Shown here piece after piece: positions 1 to 5,989 of a DNA stretch of 11,047 nt. Source of the stretch: Nitriliruptoraceae bacterium (lineage in GTDB: Bacteria; Actinomycetota; Nitriliruptoria; Nitriliruptorales; Nitriliruptoraceae); assembly GCA_007134165.1 (NCBI GenBank), contig SLLJ01000318.1:1-11047 (forward strand), read 5' to 3'. The position numbers and the translations under genes were made by a program. Position 1 is the first letter of the stretch. Every line of letters starts with the position of its first letter. Below the pieces are notes generated by a model. The model saw only the letters and a list, made by a program, of their open reading frames with translations, was not told where the DNA came from and searched no databases.

Positions 1-339
1 GCGGGCGATGACGAGCCCGACTCGGGCGCCGGTGTGCACGAGCCGACCCCCAGCGTGCGCCCCCCGGACCTCGCGCCCGACGCCGTGCGCCGGTACGACG
101 ACGACGTGCTGCACGGATGGGACGTCGGGGTGGAGCAGGCCGACCTCGCCCCCCACGACCGCCCGCCGTTCCCCGCCGACACGGTCTGGCTCGGCGTGGG
201 CGCGGCCGGGGGTGCGGCGCTCGCGCTCGCGGTGGCACGCTGGCGCGGGAGCGGCCCGGTGTCGGGCGCGGTGTTCGGCGGACTCGCCGGGGCCGTGGCG
301 GTCGCGGTTGGACGTCAGGTCTGGCGGCTCGAGGCATGA
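1..339 (+). CDS. C-terminal part of an unrecognised small membrane protein
   Basis: The frame is open from base 1 to a TGA at 337-339, so the gene probably begins before the window. A GTG at 34 would give 101 residues if it started inside. The visible protein has a polar, Pro- and Asp-rich front part, including a short run of Asp and a DVLHGWDVG stretch. Two Gly/Ala/Val-rich hydrophobic segments follow, around residues 51-70 and 78-95 counted from the GTG, with Arg and Trp at their edges, which suggests a two-pass membrane protein or anchor. It lies about 100 bases upstream of enolase on the same strand. I do not recognise the family and assign no function. Coding is inferred from codon bias and the hydrophobic pattern only. 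Confidence 0.5.
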   Translation, partial: AGDDEPDSGAGVHEPTPSVRPPDLAPDAVRRYDDDVLHGWDVGVEQADLAPHDRPPFPADTVWLGVGAAGGAALALAVARWRGSGPVSGAVFGGLAGAVAVAVGRQVWRLEA

Positions 340-342
340 CGG

Positions 343-357
343 GCCCCGGGCTGGGGC
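343..357 (+). terminator. Possible short GC hairpin after the first gene
   Basis: GCCCC at 343-347 and GGGGC at 353-357 can pair across a 5-base loop, just after the upstream stop codon and before the eno promoter candidate. There is no T-run, so an intrinsic terminator is only a possibility. Five-base GC stems are common by chance in DNA this rich in GC. Confidence 0.2.
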
Positions 358-371
358 TGGTGGTGAGATTG

Positions 372-401
372 TTGCCAAAGAACACGATGGTCGCCTAGCG
401 T
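372..401 (+). promoter_or_regulatory. Candidate housekeeping-sigma promoter for eno
   Basis: TTGCCA at 372-377 matches TTGACA at five of six positions. It is followed after 18 bases by TAGCGT at 396-401, which fits the TANNNT form of actinobacterial -10 boxes. The local sequence is less GC-rich than its surroundings. Transcription would start near 408, giving a leader of about 30 bases before the enolase ATG at 440. This comes from sequence matching only. Confidence 0.4.
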
Positions 402-439
402 TTCCCGCAGGGCGACCCTGAGACCTGCGAAGGGTGATC

Positions 440-1732
440 ATGGACATCAGCACGATCGAGCTCGTCACCGCGCGCGAGATCCTTGACAGCCGCGGCAACC
501 CGACCGTGGAGGTCGAGGTGGGGTTGCTCGACGGCACGCTGGGCCGTGCCGCGGTGCCCTCCGGTGCCTCCACCGGGGAGGCCGAGGCCGTGGAACTGCG
601 CGACGGCGGGGACCGCTACCTCGGCAAGGGGGTGCTGCAGGCGGTCGCCAACGTCCACGAGACGATCGCTCCGGCCCTGCTCGGCCGCGATGCGACCCGC
701 CAGCGCGAGATCGACGCGCTGCTGCTCGAACTCGACGGGACCGACAACAAGGCCAACCTCGGCGCCAACGCCATCCTCGGCGTGTCGATGGCCGTGGCCA
801 AGGCTGCGGCGACCTCGTCGGGACTGCCGCTGTACAGCTACCTCGGCGGTCCCAACGCCCACCTGCTCCCGGTGCCGTGCATGAACGTGCTCAACGGCGG
901 CAGCCACGCCGACTCCAACGTCGACTTCCAGGAGTTCATGATCGCGCCGGTCGGGGCGGCCTCGTTCCGCGAGGCGCTGCGCATGGGTGCCGAGACCTAC
1001 CACCGCCTCAAGAAGGTGCTGCACGACCGGGGGCTGTCGACCGGCCTGGGTGACGAGGGGGGGTTTGCGCCGGATCTGGACTCGAACTCCTCCGCGCTCG
1101 ACCTGCTCATCGACGCCATCGAGGCCGCCGGCTTCACCCCCGGCAGCGACCTCGCGATCGCGCTCGACCCGGCGGCCAGCGAGTTCTACCGAGACGGTGC
1201 CTACCACCTCGACGGTGAGGGTCGGGTGCTGTCCTCGGCCGAGATGGTCGACCTGTGGGCCGACCTGGTCGACCGCTACCCCATCGTGTCCATCGAGGAC
1301 GGGCTCGACGAGGGCGACTGGGACGGCTGGAAGCTGCTCACCGAGCGGCTCGGCGAGCAGGTGCAGTTGGTCGGCGACGACCTGCTGGTCACCAACCCGA
1401 CGTTCGTTGCCCGCGGGATCGAGGAGCGGGCCGCCAACAGCGTGCTGGTCAAGGTCAACCAGATCGGCTCGCTGACCGAGACCTTCGAGACCGTTGCCAT
1501 GGCTCACCGGGCGAGTTGGACCACCATGGTCAGCCACCGCTCGGGCGAGACCGAGGACGCCACCATCGCCGACATCGCCGTGGCGGTCAACGCCGGGCAG
1601 ATCAAGACCGGCGCCCCGGCCCGCTCCGACCGGGTCGCGAAGTACAACCAGTTGCTGCGCATCGAGGAGGAGCTCGGCGACGCCGCCCGCTACGCCGGTG
1701 CGGCCGCCTTCCCCCGGAGCCTGGCGGGATGA
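440..1732 (+). CDS. eno: Enolase (phosphopyruvate hydratase)
   Basis: Enolase interconverts 2-phosphoglycerate and phosphoenolpyruvate in cytoplasmic glycolysis and gluconeogenesis. The 430-residue product has the usual bacterial length and the whole signature set. These include the N-terminal TAREILDSRGNPTVEVEV and SGASTG substrate loop, GDEGGFAPDL with the acid/base Glu at 206, and likely Mg ligands Asp243 (in IALDPAA), Glu286 (in SIEDGL) and Asp313 (in VGDDL). Catalytic Lys338 lies in VLVKVNQIGSLTET, and SHRSGETEDATIAD spans about 365-378. I chose the ATG at 440 over the in-frame GTG at 434 because AAGG at 430-433 gives a good ribosome-site spacing and the product begins at the usual place. 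Its stop overlaps the next start as ATGA, so translation of the division gene is probably coupled. No key residue is missing. Confidence 0.98.
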   Translation: MDISTIELVTAREILDSRGNPTVEVEVGLLDGTLGRAAVPSGASTGEAEAVELRDGGDRYLGKGVLQAVANVHETIAPALLGRDATRQREIDALLLELDGTDNKANLGANAILGVSMAVAKAAATSSGLPLYSYLGGPNAHLLPVPCMNVLNGGSHADSNVDFQEFMIAPVGAASFREALRMGAETYHRLKKVLHDRGLSTGLGDEGGFAPDLDSNSSALDLLIDAIEAAGFTPGSDLAIALDPAASEFYRDGAYHLDGEGRVLSSAEMVDLWADLVDRYPIVSIEDGLDEGDWDGWKLLTERLGEQVQLVGDDLLVTNPTFVARGIEERAANSVLVKVNQIGSLTETFETVAMAHRASWTTMVSHRSGETEDATIADIAVAVNAGQIKTGAPARSDRVAKYNQLLRIEEELGDAARYAGAAAFPRSLAG

Positions 1733-2259
1733 GCACCCGGGGCCGCCTGCAGGCACGTCGTGACCTGCGCCGCCGCGAGCGGCACCGTCGTCGCGGCGGA
1801 CCCGGGCGTGGCCCCGTCGCCCTGCAGCGCACCGCCCGTGGCGTGGTCCGGGCCGGCAACGTCTGCCGGTCCGGGCTGCGGCACCTCTCCCAGGGCGACC
1901 GGCCGCTGATCGCCGTGCTGCTCGCCGCGGTCGGGCTCGCGGTGGTGCTGGTCTCCGGACCCGCCGGGCAGTACCTCGACGTCAGCGCCCGGGTGGAGGC
2001 GCTGAGCACCACGGCCGAGGCTCTGGAGGCGGCCAACGAAGGGCTCGAGCAGCGCCGCCAGGACCTGCACGACCCAGCCACCATCGAGCAGCTCGCCCGC
2101 GAGCAGCAGGGCTTCGCCCGGCCGGGTGAGGTCCCCTACACCCTGGTCCCACCCCAGGTCGAACGGCCCGTGATCGTCGCGCCTCCCGATGCCACGGACC
2201 TTCCCGCCAGCCCGTGGTACCGCCGCCTGTGGGAGGCGCTCACCCAGGGCAGCGACTGA
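1729..2259 (+). CDS. ftsB: FtsB/DivIC-family septum formation initiator protein
   Basis: This is a predicted bitopic divisome protein that would pair with FtsL and FtsQ at the septum. The 176-residue product has a very basic cytoplasmic tail (15 Arg in the first 41 residues), one membrane helix around 58-80 and a heptad-like coiled coil around 83-115. The family motif IEQLAREQQGFARPGEVPY follows at about 119-137, and the tail after it is Pro-rich. Single-pass topology with an extracytoplasmic coiled coil is the DivIC/FtsB plan (PF04977). The ATG overlaps the eno stop, with GGAG at 1716-1719 as ribosome site. The position after eno matches M. tuberculosis Rv1024, which supports the call. The basic tail is longer than the few residues found in E. 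coli FtsB. Confidence 0.9.
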   Translation: MSTRGRLQARRDLRRRERHRRRGGPGRGPVALQRTARGVVRAGNVCRSGLRHLSQGDRPLIAVLLAAVGLAVVLVSGPAGQYLDVSARVEALSTTAEALEAANEGLEQRRQDLHDPATIEQLAREQQGFARPGEVPYTLVPPQVERPVIVAPPDATDLPASPWYRRLWEALTQGSD

Positions 2260-2287
2260 ACTCGCGGGTCGGACCGAAGGCCGCCGC

Positions 2288-2317
2288 TTGCCGGATGATG
2301 CAGGGCTGACGTACCTT
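2288..2317 (+). promoter_or_regulatory. Candidate promoter ahead of the S1-domain gene
   Basis: The 162-base gap between ftsB and the S1 gene (2260-2421) holds no convincing gene. Within it, TTGCCG at 2288-2293 and TACCTT at 2312-2317 are 18 bases apart, resembling a housekeeping-sigma promoter. This would give the S1-DUF501-Ppx-Nudix group its own transcript with a leader of about 95 bases. No clear terminator or riboswitch-like fold was recognised in the gap. Confidence 0.35.
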
Positions 2318-2421
2318 GTGCACCGGGCCGCCTTCGTCGGCTGCCCGTCCGCGCGCCCAGCAGCCAGGCTGCGGGGCAGGTTTCCGTTCGTGGGGCCGAC
2401 CGGCTCCCACCTGATCGGGTG

Positions 2422-2847
2422 ATGCGGCGCGAGCGCGCGCGTCGGCGTCCCCGCGAGGAGTTGATCGCACTGCGAGGAGAGATCCTGAAAGGCAAGGTCG
2501 TCCGGCTCGAGGAGTACGGCGCGTTCGTGGAGGTCGAGACCGAGGAGATCGGGACGGTCACCGGTCTGGTGCACGTCTCGGAGGTCGACGCCGACTACGT
2601 CGAGAACATCTACGCCTACCTCGCCGAGGGTGACGAGGTCGACGTGCGCGTGCTCGACGTCAAGGATGACGGCAAGGTCGACCTGTCGATCAAGCGCGCC
2701 GATCCCGACTGGCAGGACGAGGAGACCCCCAACCTGCGGTCCAAGCTCGACAAGGACTTCAACAAACGCCTGCGGCGGTTCATGCACAAGTCGCAGATGA
2801 TCCAGGGTGAGGCGCGCCGCCAGCGGCGCGGCCGTGTCGGAACCTGA
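2422..2847 (+). CDS. Single S1-domain RNA-binding protein
   Basis: The product is a small (141-residue) basic protein with one S1/OB-fold RNA-binding domain at about residues 19-92. Typical strands are visible: GEILKGKVVRLEEYGAFVEV, then GLVHVSEV, then GDEVDVRVLDVKDDGKVDLSIK. The C-terminal part (LDKDFNKRLRRFMHKSQ) recalls the tail of small S1 proteins of the YugI/general-stress-13 type, where it follows the S1 domain as a 'FEdkLkkFLK'-like helix. Both ends are Arg/Lys-rich, fitting nucleic-acid binding. A GTG at 2419 directly precedes the chosen ATG, and neither has a strong ribosome site. The likely role is modulating translation or RNA turnover. The exact target is unknown. Compared with the M. 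tuberculosis locus, this gene is an insertion between ftsB and DUF501. Confidence 0.85.
   Translation: MRRERARRRPREELIALRGEILKGKVVRLEEYGAFVEVETEEIGTVTGLVHVSEVDADYVENIYAYLAEGDEVDVRVLDVKDDGKVDLSIKRADPDWQDEETPNLRSKLDKDFNKRLRRFMHKSQMIQGEARRQRRGRVGT
2813..2830 (+). repeat. Perfect GC hairpin at the S1/DUF501 junction
   Basis: An 8-base arm at 2813-2820 pairs perfectly with 2823-2830 across CA. It sits inside the end of the S1 gene and ends three bases before the GTG at 2834 proposed as the DUF501 start. In mRNA it could block that start until ribosomes finishing the S1 gene melt it. It also encodes an Arg-rich tail, so chance from codon content is possible. Confidence 0.4.
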
Positions 2848-3409
2848 CACCGCCGAGCTGGCGGATGCGGTTCGCGTCGACCCGCAGGCCTCGTATGCCC
2901 GGGCTGCGGCGGCGCCGACCGTCATCGACGCCGAGCGGGCACAGATCAGCGAGCAGCTCAGACGCCCCGCCCGGGGTGAGACGGCCGTGGTGCACCGGTG
3001 TGAGCGCGGAGTGCCCACCGTCGTGCGCGTCGCGCCCCGGCTCCCGGACGGGACCCCGTTCCCGACCACGTTCTGGTTGACCTGTCCGGTCCTGCGCTCC
3101 AAGGTCGGCACGCTCGAGGCCGACCACGCGATGGTCGGGCTCAACCAGCGACTCGAGGCAGAGCCCGAGTTCGCCGCCGCCTACGCCGCCGGCCACGGAC
3201 GCTACCTGGCCTTCCGCGATGCGCTGGGCGGACCGCTGCCGGCCGCCGAGGTCAGTGCGGGCGGGATGCCGCGGTTCGTCAAATGTCTCCACGTGCACGC
3301 CGCCCATCACCTGGCTACCGGCGACAACCCGGTCGGGGCGTGGACGCTGTCGACGTTGACCCCGGTGGTGTGTCCGGTCCCGTGCGTCCCGGCCCCCGAA
3401 CCCGGGTGA
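2834..3409 (+). CDS. DUF501 family protein
   Basis: This is a conserved actinobacterial protein of unknown biochemical role (PF04417). The 191-residue product has the family core from about residue 37 onward: ISEQLRRPARG, APRLPDGTPFPTTFWLTCP with a conserved Cys, KVGTLEADHAM, and SAGGMPRFVKCLHVHAAHHLA with a Cys-His cluster, ending in NPVG. The Cys and His residues might bind metal, which is inference. The start is uncertain. GTG at 2834 is chosen because it reduces overlap with the S1 gene, but GTG at 2807 is also open and adds nine Arg/Ala-rich residues. Neither has a clear ribosome site. M. tuberculosis Rv1025 holds the same place between the FtsB homologue and Ppx. The last 20 residues are Pro/Cys-rich and look unconserved. 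Confidence 0.88.
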   Translation: MSEPDTAELADAVRVDPQASYARAAAAPTVIDAERAQISEQLRRPARGETAVVHRCERGVPTVVRVAPRLPDGTPFPTTFWLTCPVLRSKVGTLEADHAMVGLNQRLEAEPEFAAAYAAGHGRYLAFRDALGGPLPAAEVSAGGMPRFVKCLHVHAAHHLATGDNPVGAWTLSTLTPVVCPVPCVPAPEPG

Positions 3410-3433
3410 GCCCCATCCCGTCACGAGGTCCCC

Positions 3434-4366
3434 ATGTGCACCGCCCGTGCTGCCCGTGCCGCCGTCGACGTCGGCTCCAACTCCGTGCGCCTGCTGGTGC
3501 ACGCGGCCGACGGGCAGCGCCTGACCCGTGAGATGACCGTGACCCGGCTGGGCACGGGGGTGGATCGCCGCGGTCGGCTCGATGACGACGCGCTCGCGCG
3601 CACGATTGCCACCATCGCCGCTTACCGGCAGGTGTGGGAGGGGTACGGGGTCCGCGACCGGGTGCGGATCGCCGCGACCTCTGCCGTGCGCGACGCCGCC
3701 GACCGTGAACGATTCTTCACCGGAGTGCGCGAGGTCGCCGGCCTCGAGGCCGAGGTGCTGACCGGTGCCGAGGAGGCCGCGCTGGCTTTCCTCGGTGCGA
3801 CCGGTGCGGTTCAGGTCCCGCGGCCCGCCGCGGTGATCGACATCGGTGGCGGGTCGACCGAGGTGGTGGTGGGCACCGAGCAGGGGGCGCAGGCCGGCGC
3901 CTCGGTGCAGCTGGGGTGTGTGCGGCTCACCGAGCGTCATCTGCAGGCCGACCCACCCCACCACTCCCAGCTCGACGCCGGGCGGGCCATGGTCGGTCAC
4001 CGGCTCGACGAGGTCGACGCGCAGCTCGGTGCGGCCGGCTGGCGGGTCGCGGACGCCGCGGCGCTGGTCGCGGTGGCCGGCACCGCCACCACGCTCGGGG
4101 CCCTGTACCTCGGCCTCGACACCTACGAGGAGTCGGCCATCCATGGCGTGTCCATCCCAGCGCCGGCACTGGATGTGCTGACCGAGCGGCTGGTGGCCAT
4201 GACCTCCGCGCAGCGGGCAGCGCTCGGGCCGATGCAGCCCGGCCGCGAGGACGTGATCCACGGCGGTGCGCTGGTGCTGGCCGCCACCGTGCGGCGCTAC
4301 GGCTTCGACGAGGTGGTCGTCAGCGAGGCCGACAGCCTCGACGGGCTGGTCGCGTCGCTGGCCTGA
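3434..4366 (+). CDS. Short Ppx/GppA family phosphatase
   Basis: This belongs to the ASKHA-fold family that removes terminal phosphate from polyphosphate or pppGpp in the cytoplasm. The 310-residue product has the phosphate-1 motif VDVGSNSVRLLV (11-22), TSAVRDA (82-88), and the catalytic Glu in TGAEEA (E113/E114). It also has phosphate-2 DIGGGSTEVV (136-145), GTATTLGAL (216-224) and PGREDVIHGGALVL (269-282). It lacks the C-terminal HD-like domains of the roughly 500-residue E. coli enzymes, as is usual in Actinobacteria (compare M. tuberculosis Rv1026 at the same locus). GAGG at 3425-3428 supports the ATG. Polyphosphatase and pppGpp phosphohydrolase activity cannot be told apart from sequence. 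All key motifs are intact, so it should be active. Confidence 0.93.
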   Translation: MCTARAARAAVDVGSNSVRLLVHAADGQRLTREMTVTRLGTGVDRRGRLDDDALARTIATIAAYRQVWEGYGVRDRVRIAATSAVRDAADRERFFTGVREVAGLEAEVLTGAEEAALAFLGATGAVQVPRPAAVIDIGGGSTEVVVGTEQGAQAGASVQLGCVRLTERHLQADPPHHSQLDAGRAMVGHRLDEVDAQLGAAGWRVADAAALVAVAGTATTLGALYLGLDTYEESAIHGVSIPAPALDVLTERLVAMTSAQRAALGPMQPGREDVIHGGALVLAATVRRYGFDEVVVSEADSLDGLVASLA

Positions 4367-4388
4367 GCCCGACACTGCGGAGGTCGAG

Positions 4389-5852
4389 GTGGACGAGCGA
4401 CTGCTCCCCGAACGGTTCTGGTCGCGGCTGCGTGCCGCGCTCGACGCCGTCGACGAGGCCGCGCGCACCCCGCCTGCAGGTGCTCGGGTCGGGGCGGTGC
4501 TCGTGCTCGTCGAGGACGCACCCGACGGGCCCCGGGTGGTGCTCACCCGGCGGCGCGAGGACCTGCGGTCGCACCCCGGGCAGGTGTCGTTTCCCGGGGG
4601 GCGGCTCGACCCGGGCGAGACCATCGAGCAGGCCGCCCTGCGCGAAGCCTGGGAGGAGGTCGCCCTACGAGCCGACAGCGTCGAGGTGGTCGGGACCGGC
4701 CCTACCTTCTACATCCCGCCGTCACGCTTCTGGGTCGTGCCCGTGCTCGGACGCTGGCGCGCGCCGCACCCGCTGACCGGCAACCCGTGGGAGGTCGACG
4801 AGGTCCTGCACGTGCCGGTCGCCCAACTGCTCGAGCCCGACCGCTGGCGGCACGCGCCACTGTCGCTGCGCGGGTCGTCGTGGGCCTGGCAACTCGACGA
4901 CGACCTGCTGTGGGGCGCGACGGCGATCGTGATGTCGCTGCTGCTTGACGTGGCGGTGCAGGGCTGGAGCCAGGGCCAGCGCCCCGAGGACCTCGGCGAG
5001 GCCCGGGCGGTGCGGCCCTGGGAGCAGGCTCCGCCCTGGCAGCGCCGTGCCCGGCTGACCGGTGAGCTGCCCGACGTCGACCAGGCGTCGCTGCCGCACG
5101 TCAGCCCGGCCCAAGTCCGGGCGGTGCGCGCCTGGCTCGACGACCATGGCATCGGGCCCGTGGCCCGGGCCGAGCAGGCCGGTCGCGCGCTGGAGAAGGC
5201 GGTGCGCCGATTGGTCGGTGGCGACCTCGCCGGGGCCACGGTGACCGTGCTGGCCGGTCCGTCGAGCAACGGGGCGGCCGGGCTCGCCGCTGCCCGCCTG
5301 CTGCTGGCCGCCGGCGCCGAAGTCGAGGTGCTGCACGTCGGCCCACCCCGCCACCCTGCCCAGCGGGGGCTGCTGGCCGAGCTCGGGATCACCTGCCGGG
5401 CGCTTGGGACCGACGGGCGGGTGGACGGCTCGGACCTCGATGAGCAGTCCCCCGGCGACGTCGTGATCGATGCGGTGCTGGGCATCGGCGCGCACCCGCC
5501 GCTGGTCGATCTGCCCGAGCGCGCCGCAGCCTGGTTGCGCCGCTTTGCGGTGCCGGTGGTCGCCGCCGACCTGCCCAGCGGGTTGTCGGCTGACACCGGG
5601 CTGAAGGGCCCATGCGTGACCGCCGACGTCACGGTCGCCTTCGGCCTGCCCAGCCGGGGGCTGGAGCCGGCCATCGTGCACCCCTACGTCGGCGACCTGT
5701 ACCTCGCCGACCTCGGCATCCCCGTGGCCGCGTGGCAGGCGGCCGGCGTGAACGTGGCCACCAGCCCGTTCGGACGCGGGCCGCTGGTCCGGCTCACCGC
5801 CGAGGCCCGCGCCAGCGACGCGGGCACGCCCGACCAGGGTGAGGTCGGCTGA
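4389..5852 (+). CDS. Fusion of NudL-like Nudix hydrolase and YjeF_N (NAD(P)HX epimerase-like) domain
   Basis: The 487-residue product has two domains in one uninterrupted frame. Residues about 30-190 are a Nudix hydrolase of the CoA-pyrophosphatase (NudL/YeaB) type. RSHPGQVSFPGG precedes a Nudix box, G71-x5-E77-x7-R85-E86-x2-E89-E90, in which the usual final Gly is Ala92. Residues about 238-455 resemble YjeF_N: SPAQVRAVRAWL, EQAGRA, a Rossmann-like strand and loop, DAVLGIG with Asp361, ADLPSGLSADTG (393-404) and GDLYLADLGIP. The family's NNGGDG loop is replaced by SSNGAAG (292-298), so epimerase activity is doubtful. No YjeF_C dehydratase follows. GGAGG at 4379-4383, five bases before GTG 4389, fixes the start 22 bases after the Ppx gene. 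A role in clearing damaged or spent nucleotide cofactors is inference. Confidence 0.85.
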   Translation: MDERLLPERFWSRLRAALDAVDEAARTPPAGARVGAVLVLVEDAPDGPRVVLTRRREDLRSHPGQVSFPGGRLDPGETIEQAALREAWEEVALRADSVEVVGTGPTFYIPPSRFWVVPVLGRWRAPHPLTGNPWEVDEVLHVPVAQLLEPDRWRHAPLSLRGSSWAWQLDDDLLWGATAIVMSLLLDVAVQGWSQGQRPEDLGEARAVRPWEQAPPWQRRARLTGELPDVDQASLPHVSPAQVRAVRAWLDDHGIGPVARAEQAGRALEKAVRRLVGGDLAGATVTVLAGPSSNGAAGLAAARLLLAAGAEVEVLHVGPPRHPAQRGLLAELGITCRALGTDGRVDGSDLDEQSPGDVVIDAVLGIGAHPPLVDLPERAAAWLRRFAVPVVAADLPSGLSADTGLKGPCVTADVTVAFGLPSRGLEPAIVHPYVGDLYLADLGIPVAAWQAAGVNVATSPFGRGPLVRLTAEARASDAGTPDQGEVG

Positions 5853-5860
5853 TCCGGGTC

Positions 5861-5890
5861 CGCCCTGGTCCGGCCTGGTCTGGCCCGATC
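5861..5890. repeat. Three tandem 10-base units between the Nudix gene and the tRNA
   Basis: CGCCCTGGTC, CGGCCTGGTC and TGGCCCGATC follow each other. The first two differ at one base, and the third matches the second at seven of ten. The 51 bases separating the + operon from the minus-strand tRNA also include GATCCGGG (5851-5858), which can pair with CCCGATC (5884-5890) with one bulged base, and the palindrome GCCCGGGC (5893-5900). One of these folds may end the convergent transcripts, but none has a T-run. Confidence 0.35.
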
Positions 5891-5903
5891 CTGCCCGGGC
5901 GCG

Positions 5904-5977
5904 TGCCGGGGAAGGGGCTCGAACCCTCACTGAGCACCTTTTAAGGGTGCTGCCTCTGCCTGTTGGGCTACCCCGGC
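5904..5977 (-). tRNA. tRNA with anticodon UAA (Leu, codon UUA), class I shape
   Basis: Read on the minus strand, the 74 bases fold as a full cloverleaf. The acceptor is GCCGGGG/CCCCGGC with discriminator A. T8-A9 precede a D arm closed by GCC/GGC with G18G19 in the loop. The anticodon stem is GCACC/GGTGC with loop CTTAAAA. A five-base variable loop, TCAGT, and a T arm with loop TTCGAGC follow. The T stem has one G-T pair. CCA is not encoded. The anticodon is UAA, reading the leucine codon UUA. Bacterial leucine tRNAs normally carry a long class II variable arm, which is absent here. A73 and A14 agree with leucine identity. It lies 12 bases after the lhgO stop and might share its transcript. 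I found no in-frame TTA codon in this window, so its codon is rare. Confidence 0.9.
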
Positions 5978-5989
5978 GGGCCTCTGAGC

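Noticed and set aside
1295..1306. Gly in place of Pro in the enolase IEDGL motif as a possible defect
   Set aside because: E. coli enolase also has Gly at this place, so it is normal variation.
395..1756. 453-residue open frame on the minus strand across eno
   Set aside because: It is antisense to an unmistakable enolase. Long antisense frames are expected where third positions are nearly all G or C, and its translation shows no known motif.
4266..4388. Upstream extension of the Nudix fusion into the Ppx gene
   Set aside because: It would overlap Ppx by about 100 bases, while GTG 4389 has a near-perfect GGAGG site five bases upstream.
2780..4624. 614-residue minus-strand open frame over DUF501, Ppx and Nudix
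   Set aside because: It runs antisense to three recognisable genes and its composition is Gly/Arg/His-rich without domains, so it is a codon-bias shadow.
5904..5977. Reading the tRNA on the plus strand
   Set aside because: Only the minus strand gives the TTCGAGC T loop, G18G19 in the D loop and T8. The plus strand would put a non-tRNA sequence in all three.
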